Assembly (NCBI RefSeq): GCF_947623445.1
Contig: NC_135244.1
Span: 23,064,860 to 23,128,859, forward strand
Reading direction: 5' to 3'
From: Clavelina lepadiformis
Taxonomy: Eukaryota > Chordata > Ascidiacea > Aplousobranchia > Clavelinidae
Length of the DNA: 64,000 nt
Notes under the pieces: model-generated
The model's input: only the letters and a program-made list of their open reading frames with translations
Told to the model about the DNA's origin: nothing
The model's database searches: none
Shown here: positions 62,101 to 64,000 of the stretch, one piece after another
Layout of the letters: every line of letters begins with the position of its first letter
How positions within the stretch are numbered: the first letter of the stretch is position 1
Translations under genes and position numbers: made by a program

Positions 62101-63011
62101 CAGCTGCTTTTTGGGCTTGCATAAGTGGGCTTATATATGTGCAGTACTATTGTGGCTTTCCAACAACAAAGTTAAAATATCTGCTGCTGAGTACTGGGTT
62201 ATTCAGGACTTAAGATTTTTTTAGTTGAATTAAATTGCATTTTCTTAACATTGTTGCAACTCACTAGATAGGAAACGTTTAGATTCGAATTTCTGGAATT
62301 GCTATCTCTATTCTCGAAACCATTATGATTCTACTTTGACCAACCCTAGTAAGGAGAATGGGTATTTTAGTTATTTAGCAATTACTTGAGGGTAGGTTTA
62401 GGGTTCTATGTTATACAATTAAGCTAGATTACCAAGAAACTTTAAAAATAACTTCTAACATACGATTGTTCCCGATGAAACAGTGAAATTCATTTTAAAA
62501 TTACGCACAGCTTTAGTTCCTTTCTCGTTTATAACAACACAATAACAAGGTAGATTTAAATTAGGCGACGATCCGCCACTGTTTTTACCCAATTCACTCA
62601 GTTTGTCTTTTTACATTTTCTAATTGATTTATTTTTATTTTGAGTTTTGTTTGATTTTATCCGGATTTGGAACTTTTCAACGAGCGAATCTGTGCTTTAA
62701 CCACTCACTAATGTTGTGATGTTATCAAAAAAGTGTTTGAAACAAAAAACACAGTAGGCTTACGTCACCGTAAGCTCCGTTTAGACATCATTAATACAAT
62801 AATTATGATGTCATAGTAGGATGTAACCAAAACCTTCTTGCATAAATATTCACCTGAATGTGTTTTGTAGGTCTTGTTTATTGTGCTGGTGGTGAGGATG
62901 CCACTGGTCATCTATCTTCATGTGACAGTTACAATCCTGAAGAGAGGAAATGGTCTTCGATAACAAACATGAATGAAACGCGAAGTTTATTTACGATGGT
63001 CAGTGCACGAG
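50121..63011 (+). CDS. TIR-kelch fusion protein (both ends incomplete)
   Basis: Exons: about 50121-50171, 51672-51915, 52256-52339 (TIR domain), 52657-52731 (linker helix), 53420-53514, 56172-56375 and 62871-63011 (kelch repeats). The TIR opens H-I-M-I-S-Y-N-W, continues G-Y-Q-V-W-I-D and E-K-M-G-Q-A-V-E-N-A, and has L-S-P-N-Y-E-T-S-E-N-C; a Glu sits in the A-V-E segment. Each kelch blade has the G-G pair, a Tyr/Leu and a W (L-M-I-G-G...W-S-D-M-P; L-L-M-G-G...W-D-S; Y-C-A-G-G...W-S-S). All joins checked keep phase. The protein is probably intracellular: TIRs assemble or cleave NAD, and kelch propellers bind protein partners. The 6.5-kb intron 56376-62870 carries a gypsy element; intron 53515-56171 carries a hAT MITE. 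More blades should follow to the right. Confidence 0.8.
53735..53945. repeat. Short interspersed repeat, copy A
   Basis: Related in the same orientation to 54725-54970; both contain AAAAGCGGCGA, TCGAATTTAAAAG and CCAAGTGAAACGACTGTGT. Two diverged copies about 1 kb apart within one intron of the TIR-kelch gene. No coding capacity. Confidence 0.65.
54180..54350. repeat. Degenerate minisatellite
   Basis: Irregular repeats of ACACATACAC/TTTCATACA-type units with AACGGCA-CTTTCATACA recurring. Intronic. Confidence 0.6.
54969..55060. mobile_element. hAT-type element end (fragment)
   Basis: Begins CAGCGGTCTCCAA and continues ACCACGGACC and GCGCGGACCG, text typical of hAT MITE ends in animals. No matching right end was found, so it is a fragment. 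Confidence 0.5.
55512..55822. mobile_element. hAT-type MITE with 8-bp target duplication
   Basis: 311-bp element with ends CAGGGGCGGGCAAC and GTTGCCCGCCCCTG, flanked on both sides by TGCTAAGA. It contains GC-rich GCGGGCCG stretches against an AT-rich background. No transposase. Confidence 0.9.
56497..56776 (-). repeat. Presumed 3' LTR of the gypsy element
   Basis: Defined by the preceding purine-rich tract and the TG start. The other end is uncertain because the partner LTR is missing. Confidence 0.55.
57681..58456. mobile_element. MITE-like insertion inside the gypsy element
   Basis: About 776 bases with inverted ends TAGGCTTACCATA and TAGGCATACCATA (the second read on the minus strand), and GTCCCG-rich text close to both ends. 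It lies exactly between the RNase H and integrase coding parts, so it is younger than the gypsy copy. Target duplication not clear. The 127-codon minus frame inside it (57917-58300) matches nothing I know. Confidence 0.65.
60601..62870. other. Intron sequence without recognised gene
   Basis: Remainder of the long TIR-kelch intron. Contains a poly-C run (60645-60657) and short repeats of TAAGTGGGCTTATA in both orientations near 61950-62140. No coding features. Confidence 0.5.
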
Positions 63012-64000
63012 GTGAGTTTGTTATTTTGATGTTTGAAGTAAACTTTTGTCAGAGTTGTCGAAGTAAATTGAGAGATGCCAATCACCAATCGTTCGCTTCC
63101 ACATTGATAAAATCATACTGGCACCTGGTACGGGACTGCAATATACGTGAAGCAGATACTCGCGTTTTTATTTGCATATTTCACTTGATATCGTTCATTG
63201 TTACGTCACAAGTCGACTTTACAACGCAATAAAGTGCACATCGTTGCTGTTTTCTTATTCTTATTCATGTGCAGTGCATTCTCTCTAGGGATCTCTCCAG
63301 GGCTAACTCACAACATAAAAGACCATCAACTAAACATTTAAAATACATTTATTATACAAACTCACACATTCAAACAATTAAAATGCGTTGATCGCGTAAG
63401 CTCTCTCATGTCGTTGAGTATTTATGCTGATGTTTAAGCATAGTTCATGACAAAATTTGACAAACAAAATGTTTGTTGGAGTAAAATAAAACTTCCGAGC
63501 TAATCGAATTACGCAAAGCTGAATAAAACGAACTAGAAAACATGAAAATATTCACAATTCTGGGATCGACAAAAATGAATTAATGAATTAAACAGAGACG
63601 AATTACATAAATTCCTCTGTATTACAATAATGCTGTATTTACCTTAATATTGAGTTTATTTTCGGAAAAAGTTCGTTTTTCTCAAAACTTCAAATTCCAG
63701 GTTCATCACTTATACCTAGAACTTGGGTTTTGAAGTTTCGTCCCAAATTGGAAAAACTAAAAAACATTCAGCTTAAAAAAGCGATTTCCGCGTCTGTCTG
63801 GTTGCTTTCTTGAGAAAAAATTGTGGCGTTTAGGAATTTAGGAAATTTATTTTACGTGAGGCCCAGACGATGGTCCAGTGTTGTTCCTGAACTTTGAAAA
63901 ACTTTTCAACTTACCAGGAATTAACTCATGTAAATAAATATCAAAGCGAGTAGAAATATTTACTCGCACGCGACACGCGTCGCTGACTTAACTCGACTCA
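63012..64000. other. Intron sequence, right edge
   Basis: Starts at the donor GAG|GTGAGT of the last visible kelch exon. No exon or repeat recognised. Confidence 0.5.

Noticed and set aside
1..64000. CRISPR arrays, tRNA or rRNA genes
   Set aside because: None seen; the tandem repeats are protein-coding or transposon-derived, and the tRNA-Trp match is only a primer site.

Overview
This is AT-rich, intron-rich animal DNA with no bacterial features. The left end is the strongest clue to the source. A polycystin-1-like receptor on the minus strand (PKD/REJ, GAIN/GPS, PLAT, polycystin channel) lies head to head with a fibrinogen-related protein gene on the plus strand. The fibrinogen gene appears to sit inside the receptor's first intron. 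This is the arrangement known for the s-Themis (sperm receptor) and v-Themis (egg-coat ligand) self-incompatibility pair of the ascidian Ciona, so I read the window as an ascidian, most likely Ciona. I cannot say whether it is locus A, B, B2 or a relative.

Layout. 1-11601 (-): s-Themis-like receptor, 3' end off the left edge, with one 2.7-kb exon coding a giant repeated cytoplasmic loop. 11646-13784 (+): v-Themis-like gene; an 803-bp transposon with 24-bp inverted ends and a TA duplication sits inside its fibrinogen exon and now appears to be spliced out as an intron. 15381-18659 (+): long uninterrupted LINE ORF2. 19138-23033 (-): 5'-truncated KIF20-like kinesin with duplicated exons. 23727-25680: decayed DNA transposon with unusual terminal repeats. 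26-36 kb: mosaic of duplicated blocks (kinesin exon copies, a truncated GTSF1 copy, a small LTR element primed by tRNA-Trp, LINE and integrase remnants). 39423-42318 (-): apparently intact nine-exon GTSF1-like gene (CHHC zinc fingers, piRNA-pathway family) with a long C-terminal extension. 43395-43833: MITE. 46801-47782 (+): 5' exons of a SHOC2-like leucine-rich-repeat gene. 50121-63011 (+, running off the right edge): a TIR domain followed by kelch repeats, an unusual domain fusion, with a hAT-type MITE and a broken Ty3/gypsy element in its introns.

How it fits together. The receptor and fibrinogen genes would act as a linked sperm/egg recognition pair, in which the ligand on the egg coat is sensed by the sperm receptor and its channel module. 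GTSF1-type proteins help PIWI silence transposons, and the window is full of transposons, some inserted in these genes. The TIR-kelch gene suggests innate immune or NAD-related signalling, but this is inference from domains only. Exon boundaries were read by eye from splice signals, reading phase and family motifs; no alignment or expression data were available.
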